Source: Litoditis marina (Eukaryota; Nematoda; Chromadorea; Rhabditida; Rhabditidae). From it: a DNA stretch of 64,000 nt. A program made the position numbers and the translations under genes. Below are positions 45,270 to 59,420 of this stretch, in pieces. Under the pieces are notes generated by a model. That model saw only the letters and a list, made by a program, of their open reading frames with translations, had not been told where the DNA came from and made no database searches. The stretch lies in the NCBI GenBank assembly GCA_964036275.1, contig OZ038433.1:34195336-34259335 (forward strand), written 5' to 3'. Each line of letters opens with the position of its first letter. The first letter of the stretch is position 1.

Positions 45270-45317
45270 GTCATGTGACTCATCATGTGACTTGTCATGT
45301 GACTTGTGACGTCATCT
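45270..45317. promoter_or_regulatory. CATGTGAC triplet plus TGACGTCA box (copy 3)
   Basis: Three words and an intact TGACGTCA, about 100 bases after GC module 9. Confidence 0.5.
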
Positions 45318-46198
45318 GATTTGGAGGTGAAATTCAACAATGTATATCTCGCGAACGACTGAACTTTCATCTGATATTTTTTTTACGATTGAACACTACT
45401 CGTCAATGACTCTTCCCACCGAAATAATTGTACCTATTCAACCAGTTTTAAAATTTGACAAAGTCGAAAAATCAATATTTCTCGAGAAGAAAGCATTTTC
45501 CTCGAAATTTTTTTCAAGATAATGCACTCTCATGACAAACTAAACATATTCTGAAAAAAAGAAAAATTTCTGTGGAGCCGTTTTTGAGAAACAAATTTCG
45601 TCCATAAACTAATCAATAAATCGATATTATCGATTTTTCGTAATTGAAAGTCATATTCATTTTTCATATCACGTTCACTGCTGAGGTTTCATCAGGATCG
45701 GTTCAGTCCTCTTTGAACGGCGTTCATCGAAAAATCATGACGTTTTTATAAAAACCTTAATAAAAAATCAATAGATCAAAAGATCGGGAAACAAAAAATG
45801 AGACTTTCTTGAAATTGAGAGAGGTACACGTAGTAGTAGTTTCAGAGCAATCGGAGACACAAATACCCCTGCTGAACCCCCTATAACCGAAATTTTTGCT
45901 AAAGTCAACTTTGCGGTAGATCAAGATTTCAAGTTTTATGTGTTACCATACTGAAGGGACTGTGAAGTAATACAACTGATATAAATTACGTAGCATTCCA
46001 TTCAGCCGTTGGCTCACAGTTACAGAAAGAAAGTTTTGTGAACTTCATAAAATAAGGTCTAAAAAAATTATAAGGCCCTAACTCAACTATCGTACGGGTC
46101 ATATACGTTAGATCGTTGTCTAGTATACATGGTTAAAATTACAGCCAAATCGTAACAACTTTTGCGTGACCTTATCATGTGTGCTATAGGTGTGGTGA

Positions 46199-46259
46199 CT
46201 AGTGGGTCCCGCGGCTGACGCCGCGGGCCCCGCTAGCTGGGGGTGCCCCCCAGACCCCC
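46199..46259. repeat. GC hairpin module 10
   Basis: Same type as module 9, again followed by a CATGTGAC/TGACGTCA box. Next at +1045. Confidence 0.9.
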
Positions 46260-46324
46260 ACGTCTTTGTCATGTTTGAAATCGTGAAAAAAGTTAAGGCA
46301 TCAAAGATCATGTTGACAGTTTTT

Positions 46325-46376
46325 GTCATGTGACTCATCATGTGACTTGTCATGTGACTTGTGACGTCATCGATTT
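46325..46376. promoter_or_regulatory. CATGTGAC triplet plus TGACGTCA box (copy 4)
   Basis: Three words and an intact TGACGTCATCGATTTT, about 100 bases after GC module 10. Confidence 0.5.
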
Positions 46377-47243
46377 TGGAGACGAAAATCAACAATGTAT
46401 ATCTTGCGAACGACTGAATGTTTTCCTGATATTTTTTCACGATTGTACACTACTCGCCAATGACTCTTTCCACCAAAATAATTGTACCTATTCAACCAGT
46501 TTGAAAATTTAGCTAATTTGAAAAATCATGACTTCTCGAAAATAAAGCATTTTCCTCGAATTTTTTTTCAGGATAATTGATTTTTATGACAAACTAAACA
46601 CATTCTCAGAATAAGAAAAAAATCTGTCGAGCCGTTTTCGAGAAAAAATTTTTTTTTGTAACTAATCAATAAATCGATATTATTGATTTTCGTCAATTGA
46701 AAGTCATGTTTATTTCTTATATCATATTCATTCCCATAGATTCATAGGAATTGGTCCAGTCGTTTCCGAATGGCGTTCATCGAAAAAACATGCATTTTTC
46801 ATAAAAACCTCGATAAAAAATCAATAGATCAATATCGACCAGGGGCACAGGGACGTAGTTATATGTGATGCTTGGCCACACTCACTGTAGAAGTTTTAGA
46901 CAAATCGAAGACCATGAAGCGTCAATGGAGCCAAAAACGACGATTCCGTAGCGGATCGATAAATCGATATATTGATTTTTTAAGGTCATCACATTGTAGG
47001 GTCTCATAAGTTAGATGGTTGATACCAGTTAGGTAGCATTCCATCGAGCCGTTGGCTCACAGTAACAGAAAGAAATTTTTGAGAATTTCATAAAATAAGG
47101 TCTAAAAAAATTATACGGCCTTAACTCAAAAATCGTACGGGGGCGCTTGCATTAGATTACTGTCTAGTATGCATGGTTAAAATTACAGACTGATCGTAAG
47201 AACTTTTTGCGTGACTATATCATGTGTGTTATAGGTGTGGTGA

Positions 47244-47306
47244 CTAGCCGGTCCCGCGGCTGACGCCGCGGGCCCCGCTAGTTGGGGGGTGCCCCCCCAA
47301 GCCCCC
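47244..47306. repeat. GC hairpin module 11
   Basis: CTAGCCGG flank; CCCGCGGC stem; second stem of the TTGGGGGG/CCCCCCAA type. Next at +1301. Confidence 0.9.
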
Positions 47307-48544
47307 CACGGTTTTGTCATGTTTAATGGAGTTTAAAGTACGTAATTTCATCATTTGAGCAGTTTTGAAATTTTCTCGTTGCGCCGTACATAGTACGGGT
47401 TGGCATCTTCAATTATGAATTTCTCAAAAACTACACGATGAACATCTCCAATTTTTTGCATATTGTTCCGGTCAAGTATACCGTTGAACATAACAAAGTT
47501 TCAGACGTATCGAACGTTTTTGAAAATTTCCGGGTCAATTTTCAAAGTTCCATAACTTTTGAAAAATCGATACGATCGATTTGTTTCTGTTGTATTTTAT
47601 TCTACTTGTTGGATACATACTACATGTGTATGAATTGTTGGAATCCGTTCAGCCGTTTACGAGTACTGCTAAGTTGATCTTTTGATCTTTGCCACTGAAA
47701 TGGTCATAAAAATGGAGAAAACACGAAATCTCAAAAAGCGCCACGATGAAAGGTTTTAATCTTTTTAGTACTACAATCATATGAAACAAGACAGCTTTTG
47801 CATAAGTTTGAAAATTTTTCTGCACGTTTTGGCAACTTTCCAACTAATCGATAAATCGATATATCGATTTTCTTTTATTACCATCTTTGTCTGTCGCTCA
47901 TGTGAGTCACGTATACTTAACTATGTAAGCTGACACTACCTGGTTGACGCAGAGCAGCATGAGCTTCAGATTTATTTTCTATGAAAAATGCTATAAAAAA
48001 CTTTAAACGCAAAAGAAAAAAAAGTATACCTCTCAAAAACCTTAAAGTAGTCTCTAGTTTATGCTGACAGAATTTGGGGTCTGAAATCGCAAAATTTCAT
48101 TTTTCTATTTTAGGTCATAAAAAATCAATAAATCGATTTGACGCGAAACCGCTCAAGACTGTCGGATCAAATTGGATTTCCTATCTACACTATGAGTTAT
48201 GGACAAATTAAAGCGGTTTGAACTGTGCGATGTACTTTTCGACCCCTCTCTAACTAATCGATAAATCAATATATCGACTTTTCGTTCTGATAAAAATGTT
48301 TGCATTTGAAATTGATGTCTATGCTGTAACAGGCTTAGGTCTAGAATGTATGGCTCGCCAGTTATGAGCGTGGGAAATTTCTGAAATTCTCATATTTTAG
48401 ATCATTAAAAATCAATAAATCGATTTGAAGAAAAAGTGCACAGGTCAAATCGAATTAAATTCTTTGCTACATGTATGCTATGAGTTATGGACAAATTAAA
48501 GCGGTTTGAAAATCCGCATAGTTTCTTTATTATAGTATAGGTGA

Positions 48545-48605
48545 CTAGTGGGTCGCGCGGCTCCCGCCGCGCGCCCCGCTAGCTGGGGGTGCCCCCCAGA
48601 CCCCC
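48545..48605. repeat. GC hairpin module 12
   Basis: CTAGTGGG flank; CGCGCGGC stem with TCCC loop, as in module 3. The interval to module 13 (3026) includes the three 471-base satellite copies. Confidence 0.9.
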
Positions 48606-50169
48606 CTCGTTTGGTTATGATCAATATATGTAATTAATGGCATTCTATCGACGAGTTTTTGAAGGAAAAGGTCAGTTTTCACAAATTGTAATTTTTATCA
48701 TAACTAATCAATAAATCGATAATATCGATTTTGTCCAATTATGAACTTTTTTATTATGCACATGACGTTCAACTATCAAGGTTTCATTATCATAGCTCTA
48801 ACGCTCTTCTTAGTACAATTACCATGAATTTGGGTTTTTATCATAAAATTGATCATCAAATACGTTAACCGTGAAGAAAACTTATGAAACTCGGCAGTCT
48901 TGGTTAACAGTCTGTAACATATCAACTGACCGAGATTGAGACTAATTGAAGCATTTTGAAATTCCATCTTGTCATTTTGACGATTTCATAACTAATCGAT
49001 AAATCGATATTATCGATTTTTGCAAATATAAATTTTGTTAGCTACAAAAGTTATGTAAATTCTGTAAGTCGATTGACTCCAAAGTACTTATTAGGTCGGC
49101 TACAACAGTTGGAAATTTTCATGTTTTCGCTTTGACAGGGTCTAAAAAAGTCGTTAGGGCCTAAATCGAAAATCGCCTCGATGAAAACTTTTTATTTGTT
49201 TAGTAGTACCTCTGACTCGAATATGGTATCCATCGCGCAAGTTTGAAAATTTCTCAACCGACATTTCCATTTTTGACACCTCCCATAACTAATCGATAAA
49301 TCGATATTATCGATTTTTTTCCAATTGAAACTCATATTAATTTAATGTTTTATTCACACATAATAAATTACATGGCATTTGGTGCAGTCATCAGTGAATA
49401 GCGAAAAACTAATTTTTTTTAGGGTCACTTAAAACTTGTCATAAAAAATCGATAAATCAATATTAACAAACTAAAAAAATATGATTTTCTTAGAATTGTT
49501 AGTTGTACACATGGTAGCAATTTCATACAAATCGGAGACAAAAATACCTCGGCTGAACCCCCTACAACCGAATTTTCGCTAAAGTCAACTTCGCCGTAGA
49601 TCAATATATCGATTTTTTGTTGTCATCAACTTTGTTTCCCATCCGAGTTGTATTGATGTTAGGAAGCACTAAGGTCATGGCCGCATGGCTGGCAAGTTAG
49701 AGCTATATGAAATTTGAGTGGAATCATAAAAATGATCACCAAAAATCGATAGATCAAAAGAGAAACTTTTTAGTGTAGCAAATTGCTTAGAAAGGTTGAA
49801 GGTATACGTGCGTGAAGTTACAGAGCAATCGGAGACACAAAATGGTAACGGGTCATTTTTGGGACCATCTCATAACTAATCGATAAATCGATATATCGAT
49901 TTTTTGTGACCATCACTATTGTTGGCCATGAAAGGCAAGTAGGTACTGAAGAGAGATGAACTGGACCACACATGGCTCAAGAGTTATGAGCGTGGGAAAA
50001 TTTTGAAATTTTACTAAATTAAGCATTAAAATTTTTTTAAGGCCTTAACTCAAAAATCGTACGGGGGCGCTCGCATTAATTTATTGTCATGTATGTACTG
50101 TTAGAATATGGGATTAATCGTGACAACTTTTACCGTTACTTTACCATCTGTAATATAGGTAGGGTGATT

Positions 50170-51581
50170 AGGGAGGTCGAATTTCAAAAAAAATATACAG
50201 CCTTTCTGTTGGTTCCATGAGTGCTTTACGGTCTTATGTTATACAGGAAAAATAGAACGGGTCAATATAATTGAGTCATCTCATCAGAATCGAGCAAAAA
50301 TGTAGGGAATTTGGTCAATTTTCAAACAGCTGTAACTTTGTTCTTCTTGAAGCTACGAACTTCTAGTTATGAAATTCGGATTCCCCGTGATCTTGTGCGT
50401 AGCGTGGTGTCCTCAGAATCAGAGTAGACAAATGTAGCGGTAATTTACACAAGTTAGAAGGAGGACGAAAATCAGCTGACTTTCGAACTGTACATTGTCC
50501 TTAAACACAACTTGATGTAGGTTACGTCCAGGCTTACTGCCTATTTACATTACTTCCAAAAACATAGCTGGTAGCGAGGTCTGAAGACAATAACTCGACA
50601 AAAGTGTGTCACGCTTTAGAGTTTACTATAGTTATGTATTAGGGAGGTCGAATTTCAAAAAAAATATACAGCCTTTCTGTTGGTTCCATGAGTGCTTTAC
50701 GGTCTTATGTTATACAGGAAAAATAGAACGGGTCAATATAATTGAGTCATCTCATCAGAATCGAGCAAAAATGTAGGGAATTTGGTCAATTTTCAAACAG
50801 CTGTAACTTTGTTCTTCTTGAAGCTACGAACTTCTAGTTATGAAATTCGGATTCCCCGTGATCTTGTGCGTAGCGTGGTGTCCTCAGAATCAGAGTAGAC
50901 AAATGTAGCGGTAATTTACACAAGTTAGAAGGAGGACGAAAATCAGCTGACTTTCGAACTGTACATTGTCCTTAAACACAACTTGATGTAGGTTACGTCC
51001 AGGCTTACTGCCTATTTACATTACTTCCAAAAACATAGCTGGTAGCGAGGTCTGAAGACAATAACTCGACAAAAGTGTGTCACGCTTTAGAGTTTACTAT
51101 AGTTATGTATTAGGGAGGTCGAATTTCAAAAAAAATATACAGCCTTTCTGTTGGTTCCATGAGTGCTTTACGGTCTTATGTTATACAGGAAAAATAGAAC
51201 GGGTCAATATAATTGAGTCATCTCATCAGAATCGAGCAAAAATGTAGGGAATTTGGTCAATTTTCAAACAGCTGTAACTTTGTTCTTCTTGAAGCTACGA
51301 ACTTCTAGTTATGAAATTCGGATTCCCCGTGATCTTGTGCGTAGCGTGGTGTCCTCAGAATCAGAGTAGACAAATGTAGCGGTAATTTACACAAGTTAGA
51401 AGGAGGACGAAAATCAGCTGACTTTCGAACTGTACATTGTCCTTAAACACAACTTGATGTAGGTTACGTCCAGGCTTACTGCCTATTTACATTACTTCCA
51501 AAAACATAGCTGGTAGCGAGGTCTGAAGACAATAACTCGACAAAAGTGTGTCACGCTTTAGAGTTTACTATAGTTATGTAC
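50170..51581. repeat. 471-bp satellite, first array (three copies)
   Basis: Copies start at 50170, 50641 and 51112 (AGGGAGGTCGAATTTC). I saw no differences among them. The array enters after GGGTGATT, where other units continue GGTGACTAG into a GC module, and leaves directly into the middle of GC module 13. No coding capacity. Confidence 0.97.
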
Positions 51582-51633
51582 CGCGGCTGACGCCGCGGGC
51601 CCCGCTAGTTGGGGGGTGCCCCCCCAAGCCCCC
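51581..51633. repeat. GC hairpin module 13 (left part replaced)
   Basis: Begins abruptly at CCGCGGCTGACG directly after the third 471-base repeat; CTAGNNGGTC is missing. TTGGGGGG/CCCCCCAA second stem. Next at +1875, including a 675-base duplication. Confidence 0.85.
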
Positions 51634-51805
51634 CACGGTTTTGTCATGTTTAATGGAGTTTAAAGTACGTAATTTCATCATTTGAGCAGTTTTGAAATTT
51701 TCTCGTTGCGCCGTACATAGTACGGGTTGGCATTTTCAATTATGAATTTCTCAAAAAATACTCAATGAACATCTCCAATTCTTGGGGAAATAACTCAATC
51801 AAGTA

Positions 51806-53155
51806 TACCGTTAAACTTAGAGAAGTTTCAGACAAATCGATCCACTCTGAAAATTTTCCGGTCAAATTTCACAAATTCATAACTTTCGAAAAAATCAATA
51901 AAATCGATTTATTTTTGTATCATCATATTTAGCTTGGTGAACACATACTGTAGGTCTAAACGTTGCTAAAATTCATTCAGCCGTTCACGTGTATTGCTAA
52001 GTTGATCTTTTGATCTTTGTCACTAAACTGGTCATAAAATTCGCAAAAAAAGGAAATCTCAAAAAGCGCCACGACAAAAGTTTTTATTCTTGTAATACTA
52101 CAATCTGTTGAAATATGACAACTGTTGCGTGAGTTTGAAAATTTTTGTACCAATTTTGGCCTTTTTACGACTTTTCATAACTAATCAATAAATCGATATT
52201 ATCGATTTTGGTCAATTGAGACCCCTATTATTTTTGAATGTGTTGTACGTTGATGAAGTTTCATGAAGATCGAAGCGGGGATTGACGTGTTACGTATAGT
52301 GAAAAACTGTTAGACCTAAATTCGAACACTCATAAAAAATCAATAAATCGATATCATGAAAATTCCTTCAAAAGGCCCTCTTAGATTTTGAAGTAGTATC
52401 TGTAAAAAGAATTTCAGAGAAATCGGAGTCAAAAAATTGCTCTGAACCCCCTAGTCGGGCACTTTTTTGCTAAAGTCAACTACCGTTAAACTTAGAGAAG
52501 TTTCAGACAAATCGATCCACTCTGAAAATTTTCCGGTCAAATTTCACAAATTCATAACTTTCGAAAAAATCAATAAAATCGATTTATTTTTGTATCATCA
52601 TATTTAGCTTGGTGAACACATACTGTAGGTCTAAACGTTGCTAAAATTCATTCAGCCGTTCACGTGTATTGCTAAGTTGATCTTTTGATCTTTGTCACTA
52701 AACTGGTCATAAAATTCGCAAAAAAAGGAAATCTCAAAAAGCGCCACGACAAAAGTTTTTATTCTTGTAATACTACAATCTGTTGAAATATGACAACTGT
52801 TGCGTGAGTTTGAAAATTTTTGTACCAATTTTGGCCTTTTTACGACTTTTCATAACTAATCAATAAATCGATATTATCGATTTTGGTCAATTGAGACCCC
52901 TATTATTTTTGAATGTGTTGTACGTTGATGAAGTTTCATGAAGATCGAAGCGGGGATTGACGTGTTACGTATAGTGAAAAACTGTTAGACCTAAATTCGA
53001 ACACTCATAAAAAATCAATAAATCGATATCATGAAAATTCCTTCAAAAGGCCCTCTTAGATTTTGAAGTAGTATCTGTAAAAAGAATTTCAGAGAAATCG
53101 GAGTCAAAAAATTGCTCTGAACCCCCTAGTCGGGCACTTTTTTGCTAAAGTCAAC
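51806..53155. repeat. 675-bp tandem duplication
   Basis: 51806-52480 is repeated exactly, as far as I can see, at 52481-53155. The join AAAGTCAAC|TACCGTTAAAC breaks a phrase that continues as AAAGTCAACTTTGCGG at the end of the second copy. The breakpoint does not respect the 149-base phase (675 is about 4.5 monomers). Confidence 0.92.
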
Positions 53156-53445
53156 TTTGCGGTAGATCAAGTTATCGATTTTTTGTTGTTATCATCTTTG
53201 TTTCCCATCCGAGTTGTGTTGATGTTGAGAAGCATTAGGGTCACGGCCGCATGGCTGACAAGTTACAGCTATGTGAAATCTGAGTAGGGGTCATACTTTA
53301 GATCACTAAAAATCAATAAATCAATTTGAATAAAAAGGGCGCGAGCCGAATTGCTTAGAAATGTTTAACGTATGCATGCTAGTAGTTGTGAGCAGATTGA
53401 AGCAGTTTGAATATTTACAGTTTTACTTTATTATAGGTTAGGTGA

Positions 53446-53506
53446 CTAGTGGGTCCCGCGGCTGACGCCGCGGGCCCCGCTAGCTGGGGGTGCCCCCCAG
53501 ACCCCC
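53446..53506. repeat. GC hairpin module 14
   Basis: CTAGTGGG flank; CCCGCGGC stem. Next at +1642. Confidence 0.9.
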
Positions 53507-55087
53507 GCGGCTTTGTCATGTTCAAAATTGTTATGGTCGTAACATTTCTACAGTTACTTTAACGTTTTTAAAGTATGCATATGTTAAGATTTTTCAGTTG
53601 TACAAGTTTTCATAACTAATCAATAAATCGATATTATCGATTTTTGTTAATTGAAAGTCTTATTCATTTATCAAATATGATCTACTGCTGGAGTTTGATT
53701 CGAATCCATCGAGCCGTTTTGGTAGGGCAAAAATCACGAAAATGGGTTTTTTACGTAAAATAATCAATAAAATGCTTGAACTTGAATCAAAACAATATTT
53801 TTTCAGGCATGTAACGGAGTAGTTGTTAACATGTAAAATATGAAAATTTGAGCACAATTGGTCCAGTTTGAATTTTCACTTTTCCGTGTGGGCACCTCTC
53901 TAACTAATCGATAATGCAATTTATTGATTTTTTGTTTACATTATATAGAAGACAACAATGAGTTGTGCCACTCACACAATTTCCACAACACTACGTTAAC
54001 GGGTGCGCTTACAGTATTGTAGAGAAAAAACGGAGATTTTCATAAAACAATCGATAAAACGCATAAAAATCAATATATCGAAAATCGCTACATTGGAAAG
54101 TCTTATTTTGTTTAGTAGTATATTTCACTCGAATATGGTAGCAACCGCGTTAGTTTGAAAATTTCACAACTGACTTTTGCGTTTTTGACACGTCTCACAA
54201 CTAATCAATAAATCAATATTATCGATTTTCTCTAATTGAAACTCATATTTATTTCTTGTGTTATGCACCCTCCATAAATTTTATCTGAATTGGTTCAGTC
54301 ATTCATGAATGACGAAAAACGAAATTTTTCTGGGGTGACATAACGACTCTCACAAAAAATCGATAAATCAATATTAGAAGTTTTCCTTGAAAATGCTCTT
54401 TTATAATTCTTAGTTGTACACATGGTAGACGTTTCAGAGAGATCGGAGCCAAAAATACCTCTGCTGAACCCCCTATAACCGAAATTTTGCTAAAGTCAAC
54501 TTTGTCGTAGATCAAGTTATCGATTTTTTGTGGTCATCAACTACATTCCCCATCCGAGTTGTACTGATGTTAGAAAGCATAAAGGCCACGGCCGCATGAC
54601 TGGTAAGTTACAGCTGTGAGAAATTTTAAGAAAATTTTAAAAACCGTCATAAAAAATCAATAAATCAATATCAAGAAATTTTATAAAAATGATTTTCTTA
54701 GAATTGTTAGTTGTATACATGGTAGCAATTGCAGACGAATCGGAGCCAAAAATACCCCTGCTGAACCCCCTATAACCGAAATTTCGCTAAAGTCAACTTC
54801 GCCGTAGATCAATATATCGATTTTTTGTTGTCATAAACTTTGTTTCCCATCCGAGTTGTATTCATGTTAGAAAGCACTAAGGTCACGGTCGCATGGCTGG
54901 CAAGTTACAGCTACGTGAAATCTGAGTAGGGTCCATAAAAAAGATCATTAAAAATCAATAAATCAAAAGCAGCACTAATTAGCGACGAAATTTACTTAGA
55001 AGGCTTGGAGGTATACGTACATGTAATGACGAGCTGAAATGTTGAGAAAAAACGTTAGGGACTTTGAGTTAGGTATAGTATAGGTGA

Positions 55088-55148
55088 CTAGTGGGTCGCG
55101 CGGCTGACGCCGCGCGCCCCGCTAGCTGGGGGTGCCCCCCAGACCCCC
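55088..55148. repeat. GC hairpin module 15
   Basis: CTAGTGGG flank; CGCGCGGC stem with TGAC loop. Next at +1345. Confidence 0.9.
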
Positions 55149-56432
55149 GCGGCTTTGTCATGTTTGAAATTGTTATGGTCGTAACATTTCTACAGTTACT
55201 TTAACGTTTTAAAGTACGCATATGTTGAGATATTTCAGTTTTACAAATTTCTATAACTAATCAATAAATCAATATTATCGATTTTTGTTAATTAAAAGTC
55301 CTATTTATTTATCAAATCTGATCCACTGCTGAAGTTTGACCCAAATCCATCAAGCCGTTTTGTCAGTACATCATCCTCGAAAATAGGTTTTTTACATAAA
55401 ATAATCAATAAAATGCTTGAACTTGGATCAAAACAATATTCCTTCAGGCATGTGACAGAGTAGTTGTAAACATGTTTACTGTGTAAATTTGGAAGCAATT
55501 GATTCAGTTTGAATTTTCACTTTTCCGTTTGGGCACCTCTCTAACTAATCGATAATGCAATTTATCGATTTTTTTGTTCACATTTTATAAAAGACAACAA
55601 TGAGTTGTGCCACTCACACAATTTTCACAACACTTCGTTAACGTTTGCGCTCACAGTAGTGTAGAGAAAAAACGGAGATTTGCATAAAACAATCGATAAA
55701 ATGCGTAAAAATCAATATATCAGAAATCGCTACATTGGAAAGTCTTATTTTGTTTAGTAGTATATTGCTCTTGAATATGGTAGCCACCGCGTCAGTTTGA
55801 AAATTTCACAACCGACTTTTGCGTTTTTGACACCTCTCATAACTAATCAATAAATCAATATTATCGATTTTTCACAATTGAAACTCATATTTATTTCTTG
55901 TGTTATGCACCTCCTATAAGTTTCATCTGAATTGGTTCAGTCATTCATGCGTGACGAAACACAGATTTTTTCAGGGGTGACATAAAAACTGTCATAAAAA
56001 ATCAATAGATCAAAAGATCGGAAAACAAAAAATAAACTTTTCTTAGAATTGAAAGAGGTATACATGGTAACAGTTTCGGACGAATCGGAGCCAAAAATAC
56101 CCCTACTGAACCCCCTATCTCCGAAATTTCGCTAAAGTCAACTTTGCGGTAGATCAAGTTATCGATTTTTTGTGTTCATCAACTTCGTTTCCCATCCGAG
56201 TAGTATTCATGTTAGAAAGCACTAAGGTCACGGCCGCATGGCTGGCAAGTTACAGCTACGTGAAATCTGAGTAGGGTCCATAAAAATGATCACCAAAAAT
56301 CAATAGATCAAAAGCAGCACTAATTAGCGACGAAATTTAATTAGAAGGCTTCAAGGTTTACGTACATGTAATGATGAGCTGAAATGTTGAGAAAAAACGT
56401 GACGTATATATTGTTAGGTATAGTAGTGGTGA

Positions 56433-56493
56433 CTAGTGGGTCCCGCGGCTGACGCCGCGGGCCCCGCTAGCTGGGGGTGCCCCCCAGACCCCC
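56433..56493. repeat. GC hairpin module 16
   Basis: CTAGTGGG flank; CCCGCGGC stem. Next at +1344. Confidence 0.9.
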
Positions 56494-57776
56494 GCGGCTT
56501 CGTCATGTCTGAAATTGTTATGGTCGTAACATTTCTACAGTTACTTTAACGTTTTAAAGTATGCATAAGTTGAGATATTTCAGTTTTACAAATGTCTATA
56601 ACTAATCAATAAATCAATATTATCGATTTTTGGTAATTAAAAGTCCTATTCATTTATCAAATATGATCTACTGCTGAAGTTTGACCCAAATCCATCGAGC
56701 CGTTTTGTCAGTACATCATCCTCGAAAATAGGTTTTTTACATAAAATAATCAATAAAATGCTTGAACTTGAATCAAAACATTATTCCTTCAGGCATGTAA
56801 CGGAGTAATTGTTATCATGTAAAATATGAAAATTTGGGAGCAATTGGTGCAGTTTGAATTTTCACTTTTCTGTTTGGGCACCTCTCTAACTAATCGATAA
56901 TGCAATTTATTGATTTTTTGTTTACATCAAATAGGAGACATTAATGAGTTGTGCTACTTACACAACTTCTACAGCACTACGTTGACGTATGCGCTCACAG
57001 TAGTGCGGAGAATAAACAGAGATTTTCATAAAACAATCGATAAAATGCGTAAAAATCAATATATCGAAAATCGCTACATTGGAAAGTCTTATTTTGTTTA
57101 GTAGTATATTTCACTTGAATATGGTAGCAACCGCGTTAGTTTGAAAATTTCACAACTGACTTTTGCGTTTTTGACACCTCCCAAAACTAATCAATAAATC
57201 AATATTATCGATTTTTCACAATTAAAACTCATATTTATTTTTTGTGTTGTGCACCTCCTATAAGTTTCATCTGAACTGGTTCAGTCATTCTTGCGTGACG
57301 AAACACAGATTTTTTCAGGGGTGACATAAAAACTGTCATAAAAAATCAATAGATCAAAAGATCGGAAAACAAAAAATAAACTTTTCTTAGAATTGAAAGA
57401 GGTATACATGGTAACAGTTTCAGAGAAATCGGAGACCAAAATACCCCTACTGAACCCCCTGTCTCCGAAATTTTGCTAAAGTCAACTTCGCGGTAGATCA
57501 AGTTATCGATTTTTTGTGTTCATCAACTTCGTTTCCCATCCGAGTAGTATTCATATTAGAAAGCTCTAAGGTCACGGCCGCATGGCTGGCAAGTTACAGC
57601 TACGTGAAATCTGAGTAGGGTTCATAAAAATGATCACCAAAAATCAATAGATCAAAAGAAAAAATTTTTAGCGACGAAAATTACTTAGAAGACTTGAAGG
57701 TATGCACTCTGTAAGTTATGGACAAATCGAAGCAACTTTAGCGTCACATAGTTTGAGTTAGGTATAGTAGTGGTGA

Positions 57777-57837
57777 CTAGCCGGTCCCGCGGCTGACGCC
57801 GCGGGCCCCGCTAGCTGGGGGTGCCCCCCAGACCCCC
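57777..57837. repeat. GC hairpin module 17
   Basis: CTAGCCGG flank; CCCGCGGC stem. Next at +1644; the unit it opens resembles those at 40811 and 42453. Confidence 0.9.
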
Positions 57838-59420
57838 GCGGCTTTGTCATGTTTGAAATTGTTATGTTTGTAACATTTTTACAGTTACTTTGATGTCTTT
57901 GAAAGTTGTACATGTTGAGATTTTTCAATTTTACAAATTTTCATAACTAATCAATAAATCGATATTATCGATTTTTGTCAATTAAAAGTCCCATTTATTT
58001 ATCAAATATGATCTATTGCTGAAGTTTGATCAAAATCCATCAAGCCGTTTTGTCAGTACATAATCCTCCAAAATAGGTTTTTTACATAAAATAATCAATA
58101 AAATGCTTCAAACGTAATTAGAACTCAAATCCTTTTGGGACTTGACGTTATCGTCTATACCAAGTGTCATTTGAAAATTTGGGAGGAATTGGTGTAGTTT
58201 GAATTTTCACTTTTCCATTTAGTCAACTCTCTAACTAATCGATAAATCGATATTATTGATTTTGTCCAATTAAAAGTCATATTCGTTTGTTGAGTCAAGC
58301 ACACTACACGAGTTTCACGACAGTTGGTTAAGTCCCCCGTGAATGGTGGACAGCGAAAAATTTTGGGGTCAAGATAAAAACCTTTGTAAAAAATCGATAA
58401 ATCAATATCACGGAAATTCCTCCAAAAGACATCCTTAGATTTTGAAGTAGTATACGTGTTAGGAGTTTCGAGCCGATCGGGCCAAATTTTTTCTCGGAGA
58501 CAGGGGGTTCATATCGATTTCGCCTAAAGTCAACTTCGCGGTAGATCAAGTTATCGATTTTTTGTGTTCATCATCTTTGTTTCCCATCCGAGTTGTATTT
58601 ATGTTAGGAAGCACTAAGGTCACAGCCGCATGGCCGGCAAGTTACAGCTACATGAAATCTGAGTAGGGTTCATAAAACACTCGATAAATTGCGTTAAAAT
58701 CGAGTAGTCGAAAATCGCCACGGTAAAAAGTCTTATTTTGTTTAGTAGTATTTATTACCAAAATATGGTAGCCATTGAGTTGTTTTGAAAATCTCAGAAC
58801 CGACTTTTCCATTTTTACCAACTCTCAGAACTAATCAATAAATCGATATTATCGATTTTTTCCAATTAAAAGTCATATTCATTTGTTGAGTCAAGCACAC
58901 TCCACAAGTTTGATGACAATTGGTTGAGTCCCCCGTGAATGGTGAACCATGAAAAAATTTTGGGTCAAAATAAAAACCATTGTAAAAAATCGATAAATCA
59001 ATATCACGAAAATTCCTTCAAAAGACATCCTTAGATTTTGATGTAGTATACATGGTAGAAGTTTTGAGCTGATAGGGCCGAATTTTTTCTCGGAGACAGG
59101 GGGTTCATTACGATTTCGGCTAAAGTCAACTTCGCGGTAGATCAAGTTATCGATTTTTTGTGTCCATCAACTTTGTTTCCCGTCCGAGTTGTATTCATGT
59201 TAGAAAGCACTAAGGTCACGGCCGCATGGCTGGCAAGTTATAGCTACATGAAATCTGAGTAGGGTTCATAAAAATGATCATTAAAAATCAATAGATCAAA
59301 AGCAAAACTTTTCCGCGACGAAAATTAATTAGAAGGCCTCAAGGTATACGTACATGTAATGACAAGCTGAAATGTTGAGAAAAATGGTTACCTAGTTTGA
59401 GTTAGGTATAGTAGTGGTGA

